From Vibrio sinensis (GTDB lineage: Bacteria > Pseudomonadota > Gammaproteobacteria > Enterobacterales > Vibrionaceae): a stretch of DNA of 64,000 nt. Shown here piece by piece: positions 29,494 through 42,723 of this stretch; within the stretch, counting starts at the first letter, position 1, and each line of letters starts with the position of its first letter. Below the pieces are notes generated by a model. That model was not told the DNA's origin, did no database searches, and saw nothing but the letters and a program-made list of their open reading frames with translations. The translations under genes were made by a program, and so were the position numbers. Where the stretch lies: contig NZ_QVMU01000012.1 in NCBI RefSeq assembly GCF_003605645.1, positions 56,344 through 120,343 of the forward strand, given 5' to 3'.

Positions 29494-30567
29494 TTAAAGT
29501 ACGCCTTTGCTACTTGGAAGCTCATTGCCTTCTACTTTAATGGCTTGGCGTAATGTGCGACCGAACGCTTTAAACAAACTCTCGATAATGTGGTGGTCAT
29601 TGTGACCACTTGACGACAAGTGCAATGTACAAGCTAACGTATCGGTCAAAGAGCGGAAGAAGTGAACCACCATCTCCGTAGATAAATCGCCAACTTGTTC
29701 GCGGCTAAACTCAGCATCAAACTTTAAATATGGGCGGCCAGAAAGATCTAACGCGCACTGTGCCAGACATTCATCCATTGGCAAGCTAAAGCCAAAGCGC
29801 CCTATACCACGTTTATCACCTAAGGCCTCTTTCAATGCTTGCCCTAACGCCAATGCGGTATCTTCAATGGTGTGGTGATCATCAATGTGCAGATCACCAC
29901 TCACCTGACATTTCATCTGGAAACCACCGTGTGTCGCAATTTGATCGAGCATGTGATCAAAAAACCCGAGTCCGGTAGTGATATCGTTACCTCCTTGCTC
30001 ATCCAAATTCACAAAGACTTTTATGTCTGTTTCTTTGGTCGTGCGCACGACTTCAGCAGTACGCGCTTTTACCGTAAGATCTTTTAATATTTGTTTCCAG
30101 TTCATCGTTTCAGGGTGATATTGAATACCTTGAATTGCCATATTTTCGGCCAGTTGCAAGTCGGTTGCGCGGTCACCAATCACCACTGAATTTTGGAAGT
30201 CGACCTTACCCCCTTGCAGATATTCTTTAACCATTCCTAATTTAGGTTTACGACAAGTGCAATTGTCTTGCTCGAAGTGCGGGCAAATCAGCACATCATC
30301 AAACACCACACCCTGGGAGGTGAAGATCTCCATCATCATGTTTTGAGGCGCATCAAAATCAGCTTGAGGATAACTATCGGTACCCAATCCATCTTGGTTT
30401 GTCACCATCACTAGGCGATATCCCGCGTCTTGTAACGACAGCAGGCTTGGAATAACAAAAGGCTCGAGTTTCAGTTTATCAAGTCGATCCACTTGGAAAT
30501 CAATAGGTGGTTCGACAATCAAGGTGCCATCTCGATCAATAAATAGAATTTTTTGCTGCTTGCTCAC
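29494..30567 (-). CDS. hisB: Bifunctional histidinol-phosphatase / imidazoleglycerol-phosphate dehydratase
   Basis: A 357-residue fusion. The N-terminal HAD-type phosphatase has DRDGTL (nucleophile Asp), TNQDGLG and a zinc-binding cysteine/histidine loop ([15 protein letters not shown]). The C-terminal dehydratase has [27 protein letters not shown] and [18 protein letters not shown], which bind the di-manganese centre. A 108-bp gap separates it from hisC, the largest inside this operon; I see no clear promoter in it. Confidence 0.97.
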   Translation of the reverse strand: MSKQQKILFIDRDGTLIVEPPIDFQVDRLDKLKLEPFVIPSLLSLQDAGYRLVMVTNQDGLGTDSYPQADFDAPQNMMMEIFTSQGVVFDDVLICPHFEQDNCTCRKPKLGMVKEYLQGGKVDFQNSVVIGDRATDLQLAENMAIQGIQYHPETMNWKQILKDLTVKARTAEVVRTTKETDIKVFVNLDEQGGNDITTGLGFFDHMLDQIATHGGFQMKCQVSGDLHIDDHHTIEDTALALGQALKEALGDKRGIGRFGFSLPMDECLAQCALDLSGRPYLKFDAEFSREQVGDLSTEMVVHFFRSLTDTLACTLHLSSSGHNDHHIIESLFKAFGRTLRQAIKVEGNELPSSKGVL

Positions 30568-30675
30568 TTGGACTTCCTTTTCATTCTTAGCTCATTTATC
30601 ACAGAACGAGCCCTTATTCTTATTGATGCTTCACGTTAGTATTTTTATCTTAACGCCAAGCATCCGACCGTCTAA

Positions 30676-33023
<2,348 letters not shown>

Positions 33024-33026
33024 CGT

Positions 33027-33923
33027 CTACTCCATCATTTTTTCAATCGGTAATACCAAAATCGAGCTCGCGCCTAATTCTTTTAACTGTTCCATTGTTT
33101 CCCAGAATAAATTTTCTGTACTCACCAAGTGGACAGCAACTTTCTGCTTTTCTGCCGATAGCGGTAAAACGGTTGGATCTTCTGCGCCCGGTAATAGAGC
33201 TTTAATCTGTTCTAACTTATCGACTGGCGCATGTAGCATGATGTATTTAGATTCTTTTGCTTGTTGTACACCTTGCATACGAGTGAGTAATTTCTCAATC
33301 AATGCCAATCGCTCAATATCAAAATCACCCACACGTTGAATAAGTGTCGCTTTTGATTTAAAAATCACTTCGGCTTCTTTTAGGCCATTTGCTTCTAATG
33401 TTGCCCCTGTCGAGACAAGATCGGCAATCGCATCAGCCAATCCGGCGCGTGGCGCGACTTCAACTGAACCGGTCAGCATACATGTTGAAAATGGCACTCC
33501 TTGTTCATCCATATATGCTTTTAATAATTGCGGATACGTTGTTGCAATACGCTTACCCGCGAGATCTTGAGGCCCGTTATATTCTTGGTCTTTATTAATC
33601 GCGATAGATAAACGGCAACCACCAAAATCAAGACGACGAAGTTGAATAAATTGGCAAGGCTCACCTAGTGCTTTACGATCTAAACGAACTTCTTCTAGTT
33701 CATTTTCACCAATAAAACCTAAGTCGACGACCCCATCCATGATCAAACCTGGAATGTCATCATCACGAACAAGAAGTAAATCTATTGGCATATTTTCCGA
33801 ATGAACGACAAGACGTTCACCCATAATATTGAATTTCACGCCGCATTTTTTAAGTAACAACTGACACTCTTTACTTAAGCGACCTTTCTTTTGAATTGCG
33901 ATTCTTAGGCGTTGTGTTTGCAT
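33027..33923 (-). CDS. hisG: ATP phosphoribosyltransferase
   Basis: A 298-residue long-form HisG, the committed and histidine-inhibited step. It has the N-terminal catalytic domain ([49 protein letters not shown]) and a C-terminal ACT-like regulatory domain. The ATG at 33923 follows AGGGATA and gives [11 protein letters not shown], fitting the family; an upstream start six codons earlier is unlikely. It is the first structural gene after the attenuator. Confidence 0.96.
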   Translation of the reverse strand: MQTQRLRIAIQKKGRLSKECQLLLKKCGVKFNIMGERLVVHSENMPIDLLLVRDDDIPGLIMDGVVDLGFIGENELEEVRLDRKALGEPCQFIQLRRLDFGGCRLSIAINKDQEYNGPQDLAGKRIATTYPQLLKAYMDEQGVPFSTCMLTGSVEVAPRAGLADAIADLVSTGATLEANGLKEAEVIFKSKATLIQRVGDFDIERLALIEKLLTRMQGVQQAKESKYIMLHAPVDKLEQIKALLPGAEDPTVLPLSAEKQKVAVHLVSTENLFWETMEQLKELGASSILVLPIEKMME

Positions 33924-33995
33924 TGCTTTATCCCTGTGCAAATTAAAAACGATTTTAAAATAACCAAAACCAAATTATGAAACCGGTAAAACTGA

Positions 33996-34080
33996 AAAAC
34001 CCTCGGAAGATGTTCATCTCCCGAGGGTTTTAATCATAAATTCTTTGATATAAGCCTCCGGGAGTTTCCTATCTCCCGGG
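33996..34080 (-). promoter_or_regulatory. his operon attenuator (antiterminator and terminator hairpins)
   Basis: On the minus strand, downstream of the leader peptide, CCGGGAG and CTCCCGG (34058-34079) form an earlier hairpin. A strong terminator hairpin follows: AAAACCCTCGG (33996-34006) pairs with CCGAGGGTTTT (34021-34031), with an AGAT/ATCT inner stem and a T-rich tail. A further GGGAG segment near 34090 can pair alternatively. This is the classical ribosome-stalling attenuator layout. Confidence 0.9.
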
Positions 34081-34102
34081 TATGCGCACATCTCCCGAAA
34101 GA

Positions 34103-34135
34103 CTACAAGGGATGATGGTGATGATGAATTTGCAT
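34103..34135 (-). CDS. hisL: his operon leader peptide
   Basis: A 10-codon peptide reading MQIHHHHHPL, with five consecutive histidine codons, about 180 bp upstream of hisG. Ribosome stalling at the His codons when charged histidyl-tRNA is scarce should favour the antiterminator. It is too short for ORF finders but is a textbook his leader, slightly shorter in its His run than the seven-His leader of enterobacteria. Confidence 0.93.
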   Translation of the reverse strand: MQIHHHHHPL

Positions 34136-34252
34136 TACAAAATTGCGCATACTTATTAAACTCTTACCGTTTCATTTAACTATAACCACACTAACTAAGC
34201 CGTTAACTTTTTTCAACCATTAATTTGAGTTTTTTTCATCTTTCAGAAACAG

Positions 34253-34278
34253 AAAAAGGAAGCCGAAGCTTCCTTTTT
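34253..34278 (-). terminator. Terminator of the nhaC-family gene
   Basis: AAAAAGGAAGC and GCTTCCTTTTT form an 11-bp stem around CGAA, 20 bp after the gene's stop and followed by T residues on the minus strand. Confidence 0.85.
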
Positions 34279-34298
34279 ATCATCCAATCTTTTAACTA

Positions 34299-35897
34299 CT
34301 ACTCAATACTATTCACGATACGACTTGTAGACATATGCTTCATTACAAAACATACCGCGACGAACGTAATGCTTGCAGCTGTGAATGACAGTGCAAGTGA
34401 ATCTGTCATTCCCAATACAATAAAGCCTACAACCGACACGAATGCCACTGCCAATGCGTATGGTAGCTGAGTTTGTACGTGGTCAATATGGTTACAACGT
34501 GCACCTGTTGAAGACAGGATAGTGGTATCAGAGATTGGTGAACAGTGGTCACCGAACACTGCGCCAGCTAAAACCGCACTTAGCATTGGTAGCATAAGAG
34601 CGATGTCTGTGTTGCCCGCTAGGTCACCGGCGATTGGCAGCATAATACCAAAAGTACCCCATGAACTACCGGTTGCAAATGCCATCACACCAGATAGCAA
34701 GAACAAGATCACTGGCAACCATTTAGGGTCGATATTACCTTGAACTAGGCTTGATAGATAACTACCGGTATTCATATCACCAATAACCGTACCAATACAC
34801 CAAGCGAAGACTAAGATAAGGATGGCACCAAACATCGATTTTGCACCGATCCATAAAGTATTGCCGATTTCCACCGCCGCTAGACGCTGTCTCAATACTG
34901 TTGCAAGAGCAACTACTAGCCCCGTAAGACCGCCGTAAACTAGAGACGTACCTACGTTAGTATTTTCAAATGCACCAAGTAATGAATATGATTTACCGGC
35001 TGCTTCTAGCGCTTGAGCTCCCGTGAATAGCATTGACGCACAAGTGGCAATAATCAACATCACGATTGGTAAAATTAGATCCAATACACGACCGTGGTTG
35101 CTTTCTTTAATATCAAGTTCTTCATCAATTTCACGCGCTTGTTCACGTTCATCATTTGCGTCTTCGTCAAATCCACGACCTTGAGAGGCCGCGATTTCAT
35201 GTTCACGCATTTTGCCAACAGTCAGGCCAAACCATGACACAGCAAATACCATCAACAATGCAAAGATTGCGTAGAAGTTCATTGGTACTACGCGCATAAA
35301 TGCACCCAAAGCAGAATATTCGGTAATACCGTGGGTCACTAGAATGCCACTGACTATCGTCATAATATAAGCACCCCAACTTGATGCTGGCATTACAACG
35401 CACATCGGTGCTGCAGTTGAGTCTAAGATATACGCAAGTTTTGCACGAGAGATGTAAAAACGATCTGTTACAGGGCGAGAGATAGCACCAACCGCTAGGC
35501 TATTAAAATAGTCGTCAATAAAAATGAAAATACCTAGGAATGCGGCAAGTAGCTTTGCTCCACGTTTACTTTTGATGCGAGATTGCGCCCAATCAGCAAA
35601 TGCTCGCGTACCACCAGACAATGTTAACAGTGCTGTCATCATACCCAGTAACAATAGGAAAGCTACAATGCTCATTTTACCCGCATTAATGCCACCATCT
35701 TGGACAAACACGCCCAAAACAATGTTTTTTATGTAGCTAATCGCGCCGCCAAATGAAGCATCGGCAAGTAAAAAAGCACCAATGGCAATACCCGTGCCAA
35801 GAGATAACAGAACACGACGCGTAACAATCGCTAGCGTCAAGGCTACTACCGGAGGTAGTAGTGAAATAGGAGATGTTGCAAAATCGATTAAATTCAT
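34299..35897 (-). CDS. NhaC-family transporter, probable lysine transporter
   Basis: A 532-residue inner-membrane protein with about 12 helices of the NhaC superfamily. Motifs include FLGIFIFIDDYFNSLAVGAISRPV, CVVMPASSWGAY and FGDHCSPISDTTILSSTGARCNHIDHVQTQLPYA. The family is usually labelled Na+/H+ antiporter. However, the leader carries a lysine riboswitch (36029-36192), and NhaC members behind this riboswitch have been proposed as lysine transporters, so I lean to that. An acidic cytoplasmic loop (DEDANDEREQAREIDEELD) lies near the middle. The ATG at 35897 is preferred to an upstream TTG. Confidence 0.88.
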   Translation of the reverse strand: MNLIDFATSPISLLPPVVALTLAIVTRRVLLSLGTGIAIGAFLLADASFGGAISYIKNIVLGVFVQDGGINAGKMSIVAFLLLLGMMTALLTLSGGTRAFADWAQSRIKSKRGAKLLAAFLGIFIFIDDYFNSLAVGAISRPVTDRFYISRAKLAYILDSTAAPMCVVMPASSWGAYIMTIVSGILVTHGITEYSALGAFMRVVPMNFYAIFALLMVFAVSWFGLTVGKMREHEIAASQGRGFDEDANDEREQAREIDEELDIKESNHGRVLDLILPIVMLIIATCASMLFTGAQALEAAGKSYSLLGAFENTNVGTSLVYGGLTGLVVALATVLRQRLAAVEIGNTLWIGAKSMFGAILILVFAWCIGTVIGDMNTGSYLSSLVQGNIDPKWLPVILFLLSGVMAFATGSSWGTFGIMLPIAGDLAGNTDIALMLPMLSAVLAGAVFGDHCSPISDTTILSSTGARCNHIDHVQTQLPYALAVAFVSVVGFIVLGMTDSLALSFTAASITFVAVCFVMKHMSTSRIVNSIE

Positions 35898-36028
35898 GAT
35901 CTTCAAAAACCAGTTCTAATTGGTTAGAGATCTACTGCAGACTAATTGTAAGAAATCATTTTCAAACAACTAATGTTGAACATAGCGACAGGGAAGTGAA
36001 CACTTCAACCCAACCCTACAGTAGCGCT

Positions 36029-36192
36029 CCATAGTTTAACAAAATTATAGACTATGGCAGTGTTGCCCCTATTTGAGTGCAACCCCAGCAAGTGGTTTTG
36101 ATGAACCGGCTCACTTCGGCGTCAATGACCTTTCACGTTTGCTCATTGGCATCACCCCAACAAACGCTACTGATTCATTTCGCTCCTCTACC
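36029..36192 (-). ncRNA. Lysine riboswitch (L box) with expression platform
   Basis: Read on the minus strand, the sequence shows the lysine-aptamer landmarks in order: GGTAGAGGAGCG, CAGTAGC, GTGAAAGG, GCCGAAGTGAGCC, CACTTGCTGGGGTTGCA, and GGGGCAACACTGCC. P1 would be GGTAG paired with CTGCC. A downstream CCATAGT...ACTATGG hairpin (36029-36057) shares bases with the 3' side of P1, so the two are mutually exclusive, a plausible switch. It lies about 130 bp upstream of the NhaC-family gene. Recognised by eye from memory of E. coli lysC and Bacillus lysC. Confidence 0.9.
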
Positions 36193-36681
36193 GCGACAAT
36201 ACTTTAGACTATTGCAAAATAAATTTAACAATAATTTAACCACCCGTCGCATTAGGTACAGATGATTGTACTTATCTCGACTACCATTTCAATACAAAAA
36301 ATAAACTTTATTCAGCTTTCTAATGATCTTTTTAGCGACACCAAAATCAGTACATTTGCTCTAATACTGAATTCAATTCCCACCTATAAAGATGAACTTG
36401 TGAGATGAAAAGTTTATAAACTACTAAATTTTATATGTATTCATTTCAAACATTTTAGGGATTTTATATTTCTCGTATGAAACTTGATTTCTATAATAAT
36501 CGTCTATGTATTGCGACTATAATTTAGAGGTATTGGATAATAAAAGGTCACTCGACTGAAAAACATACATTATCTGAATTCAATTTGTTTTTATTTCAGG
36601 AACTTTTCAAAATTAATATTGTATAATTTAAAAGTCAGGTTTAATATTTATCCATCAGTTACTTTATTTGTGAGTATAACC
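36193..36681. other. AT-rich upstream region of hns
   Basis: About 490 bp without a convincing gene between the lysine riboswitch and hns. It is strongly AT-rich. A TATAAT at 36622-36627, 55 bp before the hns ATG, is the best -10 candidate; its -35 is poor. An ORF extending hns upstream through this stretch is not supported. AT-rich DNA here would suit H-NS autoregulation (inference). Confidence 0.55.
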
Positions 36682-37089
36682 ATGTCGGAAATAACAAAAA
36701 CTCTATTAAACATTCGCAGCCTTCGCGCTTTTGCTCGTGAACTAACTGTAGAGCAATTAGAAGAAGCACTAGAAAAACTAACTATTGTTGTTCAAGAACG
36801 TAAAGAAGCTGAAGAAGCTGAATTTGAAGCACGTGCTGAACAAGAATCTAAATTAGCAGCAATTGCTGAACAAATTGCTAAAGATGGCATTGACGTAGAA
36901 GCATTAATTAGTGCGCTATCTGGTGAAACGAAAAGCAAAACTAAATCAAAACGTGCTCCTCGCCCTGCAAAGTATAAATATGTAGATACTAACGGCGAAG
37001 AAAAAACTTGGACAGGTCAAGGCCGTACACCGTCTGCAATCCAAGAACAATTGGATGCAGGAAAATCGCTAGACGACTTCCTTCTTTAA
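36682..37089 (+). CDS. hns: Histone-like nucleoid-structuring protein H-NS
   Basis: A 135-residue DNA-binding protein that silences AT-rich and horizontally acquired genes. The N-terminal oligomerisation coiled coil (MSEITKTLLNIRSLRAFARELTV...EEAEFEARAEQE) is joined by a basic linker (KSKTKSKRAPRP) to the C-terminal DNA-binding domain. That domain has the TWTGQGRTPSAIQ motif, the AT-hook-like QGR signature. The start at 36682 is set by homology; the frame is open further upstream, but those residues do not resemble H-NS. A strong terminator follows. Confidence 0.96.
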   Translation: MSEITKTLLNIRSLRAFARELTVEQLEEALEKLTIVVQERKEAEEAEFEARAEQESKLAAIAEQIAKDGIDVEALISALSGETKSKTKSKRAPRPAKYKYVDTNGEEKTWTGQGRTPSAIQEQLDAGKSLDDFLL

Positions 37090-37102
37090 TTAGAAATATT
37101 TG

Positions 37103-37134
37103 AAAAAAAGCTCCTACTATAAGGAGCTTTTTTT
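37103..37134 (+). terminator. Terminator of hns
   Basis: AAAAAAAGCTCCT and AGGAGCTTTTTTT form a strong stem with a six-nt loop and a long T-run. Confidence 0.9.
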
Positions 37135-37158
37135 TATTGATATTTATTTGACCAATAA

Positions 37159-37185
37159 AAAGCCTGCATATAACAAGCAGGCTTT
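37159..37185 (-). terminator. Terminator of gsk
   Basis: AAAGCCTGC and GCAGGCTTT form a 9-bp stem; on the minus strand it is followed by TTTATTGG. It ends the gsk transcript and faces the hns terminator. Confidence 0.8.
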
Positions 37186-37205
37186 ATGAATACGATTAAT
37201 GAAGC

Positions 37206-38510
37206 TTATCTTTCCCAATAGGCTTCTTCTAAGCTATCTTCTCGTTCAGGCAAGCCGCGTGATAAACGTGGTGAATGTTGAACCAACACTTCATAACTTG
37301 CACGGTTAGAATATTTACAAACTTGTGAAAATGAAGAATAAGTTAAAAACGCATAAGCGTGTTTACTTGAGTTTGGCACATTCTCTTTGTGGTACTTATT
37401 TGCTGCCATATCATGCAATAAAGCAGATAAAGCGGCATCACCTGCTCCATTTGTATTCTTAATTTTCTCAGGGCCACCCATATAAGGTGAAATATGAGAG
37501 AAAACTTTCAATGGATTTTGGCACAGTGATTTAAATGCTGGGCGACTAAATTCAAAACGATTAAATTCAGCAACACTACCTGGCAATAATGGCAAACTGG
37601 TTTCACGTTTTGCTTCGTCTTCAGTGTAGCCACCCATAAACAAACCAACAGGACCAGCTGTACATAACACCAAATCCACCCACTCCAACGCTTTGTCAGA
37701 TGCTGCCAATGGATCGGTTTCACCAGTTAACGCTTCAGCTTCATCTTCATTCATCGCCACTACGCTAACATGGTCACGTAAGAAGTCTTGCCAGAATTTA
37801 GGGTCATCTTGAATAACAAATTTAGTCCCTAGTGTTAATACAACCGGAACGTCATGCTTTTTCGCATACTCAATCGCTCGCATTGTCGCTTCAGGCATAG
37901 GGTCGCCCTCTTTACAACGTACTAAGTAGGCTGTTAATACTAAAGCTGACGCATTTTTAAAAATTTTCTCAGGAATACTATTTGGGCTCAGCTGATTCAT
38001 TTGCCCTTCGCTGATTGCAAACGTGCGTTCACCATCTTCAGTGATCAGTGCGAAACAACGACCAATCGCTCCCTCTACGGCTTGCAGATAGTTTAAATCC
38101 ATGCGACTAGACGTATTGCAAAGGTAGCGGTAGCCATAACTGCCAATCTTAATATCTTGGCTCATTACGCCTAACAACGTAGAACGGTCATCAGCTAATA
38201 CTGAGTAGTTATGTAATGTATTTCCGATCGTACCACCGGCATACTCATTAGTAATCAAGTCACATTCTTTTAGCTCGTTATATAAAGCTTCAGCGGCTTG
38301 ATCATCAATAACTAGTGAGTGTCCCTTACTCAATCCATATTTAGCAATAAGATCTGAATCTACTTTCGCTTCGATGTCCACTAGTGTTTGATCAATGCCA
38401 ATAATGTGTGTACGTGACATTTTCTTACTTTCTTGAGCCTGACTGACTAAAGGATCACGTGCATGAACGGGAAAGTAGTGTTTAGACTTACGTTGACCGG
38501 GAAATTTCAT
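37206..38510 (-). CDS. gsk: Inosine-guanosine kinase
   Basis: A 434-residue PfkB-family kinase phosphorylating inosine and guanosine in purine salvage. It has the same length as E. coli Gsk and shares blocks such as GGTIGNTLHNYSVLADDRS, SYGYRYLCNTSSRMDLNYLQ, and the catalytic NTNGAGDAALSALLHD (Asp as base). The N-terminus MKFPGQRKSKHYFPV matches E. coli closely, fixing the start. It is monocistronic, convergent with hns. Confidence 0.96.
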   Translation of the reverse strand: MKFPGQRKSKHYFPVHARDPLVSQAQESKKMSRTHIIGIDQTLVDIEAKVDSDLIAKYGLSKGHSLVIDDQAAEALYNELKECDLITNEYAGGTIGNTLHNYSVLADDRSTLLGVMSQDIKIGSYGYRYLCNTSSRMDLNYLQAVEGAIGRCFALITEDGERTFAISEGQMNQLSPNSIPEKIFKNASALVLTAYLVRCKEGDPMPEATMRAIEYAKKHDVPVVLTLGTKFVIQDDPKFWQDFLRDHVSVVAMNEDEAEALTGETDPLAASDKALEWVDLVLCTAGPVGLFMGGYTEDEAKRETSLPLLPGSVAEFNRFEFSRPAFKSLCQNPLKVFSHISPYMGGPEKIKNTNGAGDAALSALLHDMAANKYHKENVPNSSKHAYAFLTYSSFSQVCKYSNRASYEVLVQHSPRLSRGLPEREDSLEEAYWER

Positions 38511-38604
38511 AATTTACATTCTGAGTAAGGGTTCGATTGGGGATGCGGATTCTACCGCGCTCAGATGAACGCGGCAATAGGGTCAATTATAGCAAACGTT
38601 TTCG

Positions 38605-38874
38605 CTATTCTCCGTCCATAAAGCTAAGATCTGGCAAGCTATCTAAATGCTCTGAATAACGTTTAAGATTGAATGTCCCATCGTTTTTCATGACATCAAA
38701 TATTTCAATAGAGACAGCGCATGCCATCATCTCGATCGCTTCTTCGCGAGGTGTGCCTGTCATCATTAAACGCATTAATGTTTCTTTTGCTTTAATCGGA
38801 TTGCCATCTTCAAGTTGATTTTCAATAACTTCGATTAGCTGAGCTTCTTCGAACACTTGGTTTTCTTCAGTCAT
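38605..38874 (-). CDS. Small acidic conserved protein, function unknown
   Basis: An 89-residue acidic, soluble, largely helical protein (MTEENQVFEEAQLIEVIENQLEDG... ending DLSFMDGE). The ATG at 38874 has AGAGGAAA upstream; the frame extends 18 codons further, but without a ribosome site. The middle segment GTPREEAIEMMACAVSIEIFDVMK looks like a conserved helical pair. I do not recognise a function. It lies between gsk (same strand, 95 bp apart) and divergent mnmA. Confidence 0.75.
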   Translation of the reverse strand: MTEENQVFEEAQLIEVIENQLEDGNPIKAKETLMRLMMTGTPREEAIEMMACAVSIEIFDVMKNDGTFNLKRYSEHLDSLPDLSFMDGE

Positions 38875-39065
38875 AATGCTGTTTCCTCTTGGATTTTCGG
38901 TCACTATGCCATATATAGCTATTCTCAACCTATCGAAATTACCTTTGTTCGTTTTTATTGCTTAAAATATCTACAAAAACGAAGTGTGATTTCGATCTCG
39001 GATCTGTCACCGGTCTGCGGTTTCTGTTAGAATCTGCGTCCAGTTAATTTAAGTGGTATTTTGTA

Positions 39066-40187
39066 ATGTCTGCGAACTGTAAAGACAACAGTCAAAAGAA
39101 AGTCATCGTTGGTATGTCTGGTGGCGTTGATTCATCTGTTTCTGCGTATCTTTTAAAACAACAAGGCTATCAAGTTGAAGGTCTGTTTATGAAGAACTGG
39201 GAAGAAGATGATAACGAAGAGTACTGTACTGCAGCTGAAGATTTAGCTGATGCTCAAGCAGTCTGCGACAAGCTGGATATCCCACTTCATACCATTAATT
39301 TTGCTGCAGAATATTGGGATAATGTTTTTGAATATTTCCTTGCTGAATATAAAGCAGGACGTACTCCAAACCCAGATATTCTGTGCAATAAAGAAATCAA
39401 GTTCAAAGCATTCCTAGAGTTTGCTGATGAAGTGCTCGATGCTGACTACATTGCTATGGGTCACTATGTTCGTCGTTCATTCCCTGAAAATGGTGAAGCG
39501 CCACAAATGCTACGTGGCAACGACAACAATAAAGATCAAAGCTACTTCTTGTACACATTGAGCCACGAACAAGTTGCACGCAGCCTATTCCCTGTTGGTG
39601 AACTAGAGAAACCTGAAGTTCGTCGCATCGCTGAAGAGCAAGATTTGATCACTGCGAAGAAAAAAGACTCTACGGGTATTTGTTTTATCGGTGAGCGCAA
39701 ATTTACAGACTTCTTGTCTCGCTATCTTCCTGCTCAACCGGGTAAAATTGAAACGCCAGAAGGCCAAGTTATTGGCGAGCACCAAGGTTTGATGTATCAC
39801 ACATTAGGCCAACGCAAAGGCTTACATATTGGCGGCCAAAAAGGTGGTGGCGGCAATGAAGATCCATGGTATGTAGCAGAGAAAGATCTGAAACGTAACG
39901 TGCTAATCGCAGTTCAGGGTGCTGATCACCCTCTATTAAAGTCAAATGGCTTGGTTGCAGCACAGTTACATTGGGTGGATCGCACACCAATTCGCGAACC
40001 ATTAAAATGCACAGTGAAAACACGCTACCGCCAAACGGATATCCCTTGTTGTATCATCCCTATCGATGACGAAACAATCAAAGTGATATTCGACGAGCCT
40101 CAGGTTGCTGTAACCCCTGGCCAATCTGCTGTTTTCTATCTAGATGATGTTTGCCTTGGTGGCGGTATCATTGAAGAACGTATTTAA
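39066..40187 (+). CDS. mnmA: tRNA-specific 2-thiouridylase
   Basis: A 373-residue ATP-pyrophosphatase that thiolates wobble uridine 34 in Lys, Glu and Gln tRNAs, taking sulfur from the Tus relay. The PP-loop is GMSGGVDSS (about 16-24). The two catalytic cysteines are in [12 protein letters not shown] and [11 protein letters not shown]. The insertion [15 protein letters not shown] precedes the C-terminal beta-barrel. It is followed by hflD after 29 bp, a pairing found widely in gammaproteobacteria. Confidence 0.96.
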   Translation: MSANCKDNSQKKVIVGMSGGVDSSVSAYLLKQQGYQVEGLFMKNWEEDDNEEYCTAAEDLADAQAVCDKLDIPLHTINFAAEYWDNVFEYFLAEYKAGRTPNPDILCNKEIKFKAFLEFADEVLDADYIAMGHYVRRSFPENGEAPQMLRGNDNNKDQSYFLYTLSHEQVARSLFPVGELEKPEVRRIAEEQDLITAKKKDSTGICFIGERKFTDFLSRYLPAQPGKIETPEGQVIGEHQGLMYHTLGQRKGLHIGGQKGGGGNEDPWYVAEKDLKRNVLIAVQGADHPLLKSNGLVAAQLHWVDRTPIREPLKCTVKTRYRQTDIPCCIIPIDDETIKVIFDEPQVAVTPGQSAVFYLDDVCLGGGIIEERI

Positions 40188-40216
40188 TTCGTCGAATTTA
40201 TTAGGAGTGCAACTAC

Positions 40217-40834
40217 GTGGCTAACACACTTTATGATCGTACTATCGCGTTTGCTGGTATCTGCCAAGCGGTTGCTTTGGTTCAACAAGTAGCGAAAAAT
40301 GGTCATTGTGACTCGGACGCGTTTGAAACTTCACTAAAAGCGATTTTGAACACAAATCCAAGCAGTACGCTGAATGTGTTCGGTCGTGAGTCTGACTTAA
40401 AGTTAGGCTTGGAGTGTTTAGTCAAAGGTATCGATAGCACCCCGACTGGCAGTGAAATCACTCGTTATATTATTAGTTTAATGGCTCTAGAGCGTAAACT
40501 TAGTAGCCGTAACGATACGATGTCTCAGCTTGGTGACCGCCTCCAAACTTTGGAGCGTCAACTCTCTCATTTTGATCTTCTTGATGAACAAATGATTAGT
40601 AACCTTGCGAGTGTGTACTTGGATGTAGTGAGCCCAATCGGTCCGCGAATTCAAGTCACAGGAACGCCATCTGTACTTCAACAAACCAGCAACCAACATA
40701 AAGTTCGCGCTTTGTTATTATCCGGTATTCGAAGCGCTGTATTATGGCGCCAAATCGGCGGCAAGCGACGTCACTTGATCTTCGGTCGCAAAAAAATGGT
40801 CGAGCAGGCACAAATCCTTCTCGCCCGTATGTAG
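40217..40834 (+). CDS. hflD: High frequency lysogenization protein HflD
   Basis: A 205-residue peripheral membrane protein best known in E. coli for restraining lambda CII; its normal cell role is unclear. It starts with GTG at 40217 behind AGGAG at nine bases. Conserved segments are [29 protein letters not shown] and [21 protein letters not shown]. It lies between mnmA and purB, as is usual. Confidence 0.93.
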   Translation: MANTLYDRTIAFAGICQAVALVQQVAKNGHCDSDAFETSLKAILNTNPSSTLNVFGRESDLKLGLECLVKGIDSTPTGSEITRYIISLMALERKLSSRNDTMSQLGDRLQTLERQLSHFDLLDEQMISNLASVYLDVVSPIGPRIQVTGTPSVLQQTSNQHKVRALLLSGIRSAVLWRQIGGKRRHLIFGRKKMVEQAQILLARM

Positions 40835-42358
<1,524 letters not shown>

Positions 42359-42383
42359 CTTTCTTTGTTATGTCATTTATTGC

Positions 42384-42410
42384 AAAGGCTTCCTCAAGGA
42401 AGCCTTTTTT
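42384..42410 (+). terminator. Terminator of purB
   Basis: AAAGGCTTCC and GGAAGCCTTT form a 10-bp stem around TCAA, followed by a T-run. Confidence 0.9.
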
Positions 42411-42500
42411 CTATCTATAATTCTTATCCTCAGCGCTCCTTGCCCAACAAGCGACATAATTAGCGTGCCATACATAGTTTAGTTAGCATTTCATAGCTAT

Positions 42501-42540
42501 ATTGCAATATTGCTATATTGCTATATTGCTATAGCGCAAT
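42501..42540. repeat. 8-bp tandem repeat
   Basis: Five adjacent 8-mers: ATTGCAAT, three identical ATTGCTAT, then AGCGCAAT. The outer units are themselves degenerate copies, so the array can also fold on itself. It lies between two terminators. Confidence 0.8.
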
Positions 42541-42626
42541 GACGTTAGCTCATGTCCTTAGTGTCAAATGTATCCACTCACTTGTAGCAAATAAACCGCA
42601 CAGAAAATAAACGCTGCTGGATCAAA

Positions 42627-42653
42627 AAAGGCTTGGTCTATCACCAAGCCTTT
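42627..42653 (-). terminator. Terminator of htpX
   Basis: AAAGGCTTGGT and ACCAAGCCTTT form an 11-bp stem; a T-run follows on the minus strand. Confidence 0.85.
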
Positions 42654-42723
42654 CGTTTATCACGTCGATTTTCTATCGTCTCATTTTATCGTTAGACTAA
42701 ATAAATCCATCCGATAAATAAGA

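Larger units (their letters stand above)
42359..42723. other. 365-bp convergent intergenic region between purB and htpX
   Basis: It holds the purB terminator (42384-42410), an 8-bp tandem repeat (42501-42540) and the htpX terminator (42627-42653). No gene is seen. Confidence 0.7.

Noticed and set aside
34299..35897. Plain annotation as Na+/H+ antiporter NhaC
   Set aside because: The lysine riboswitch in the leader makes a lysine transporter more likely; the superfamily label alone does not settle substrate.
36619..36681. 21-codon upstream extension of hns
   Set aside because: The residues do not resemble H-NS, and MSEITKTLLNIRSLRAF is the family start.
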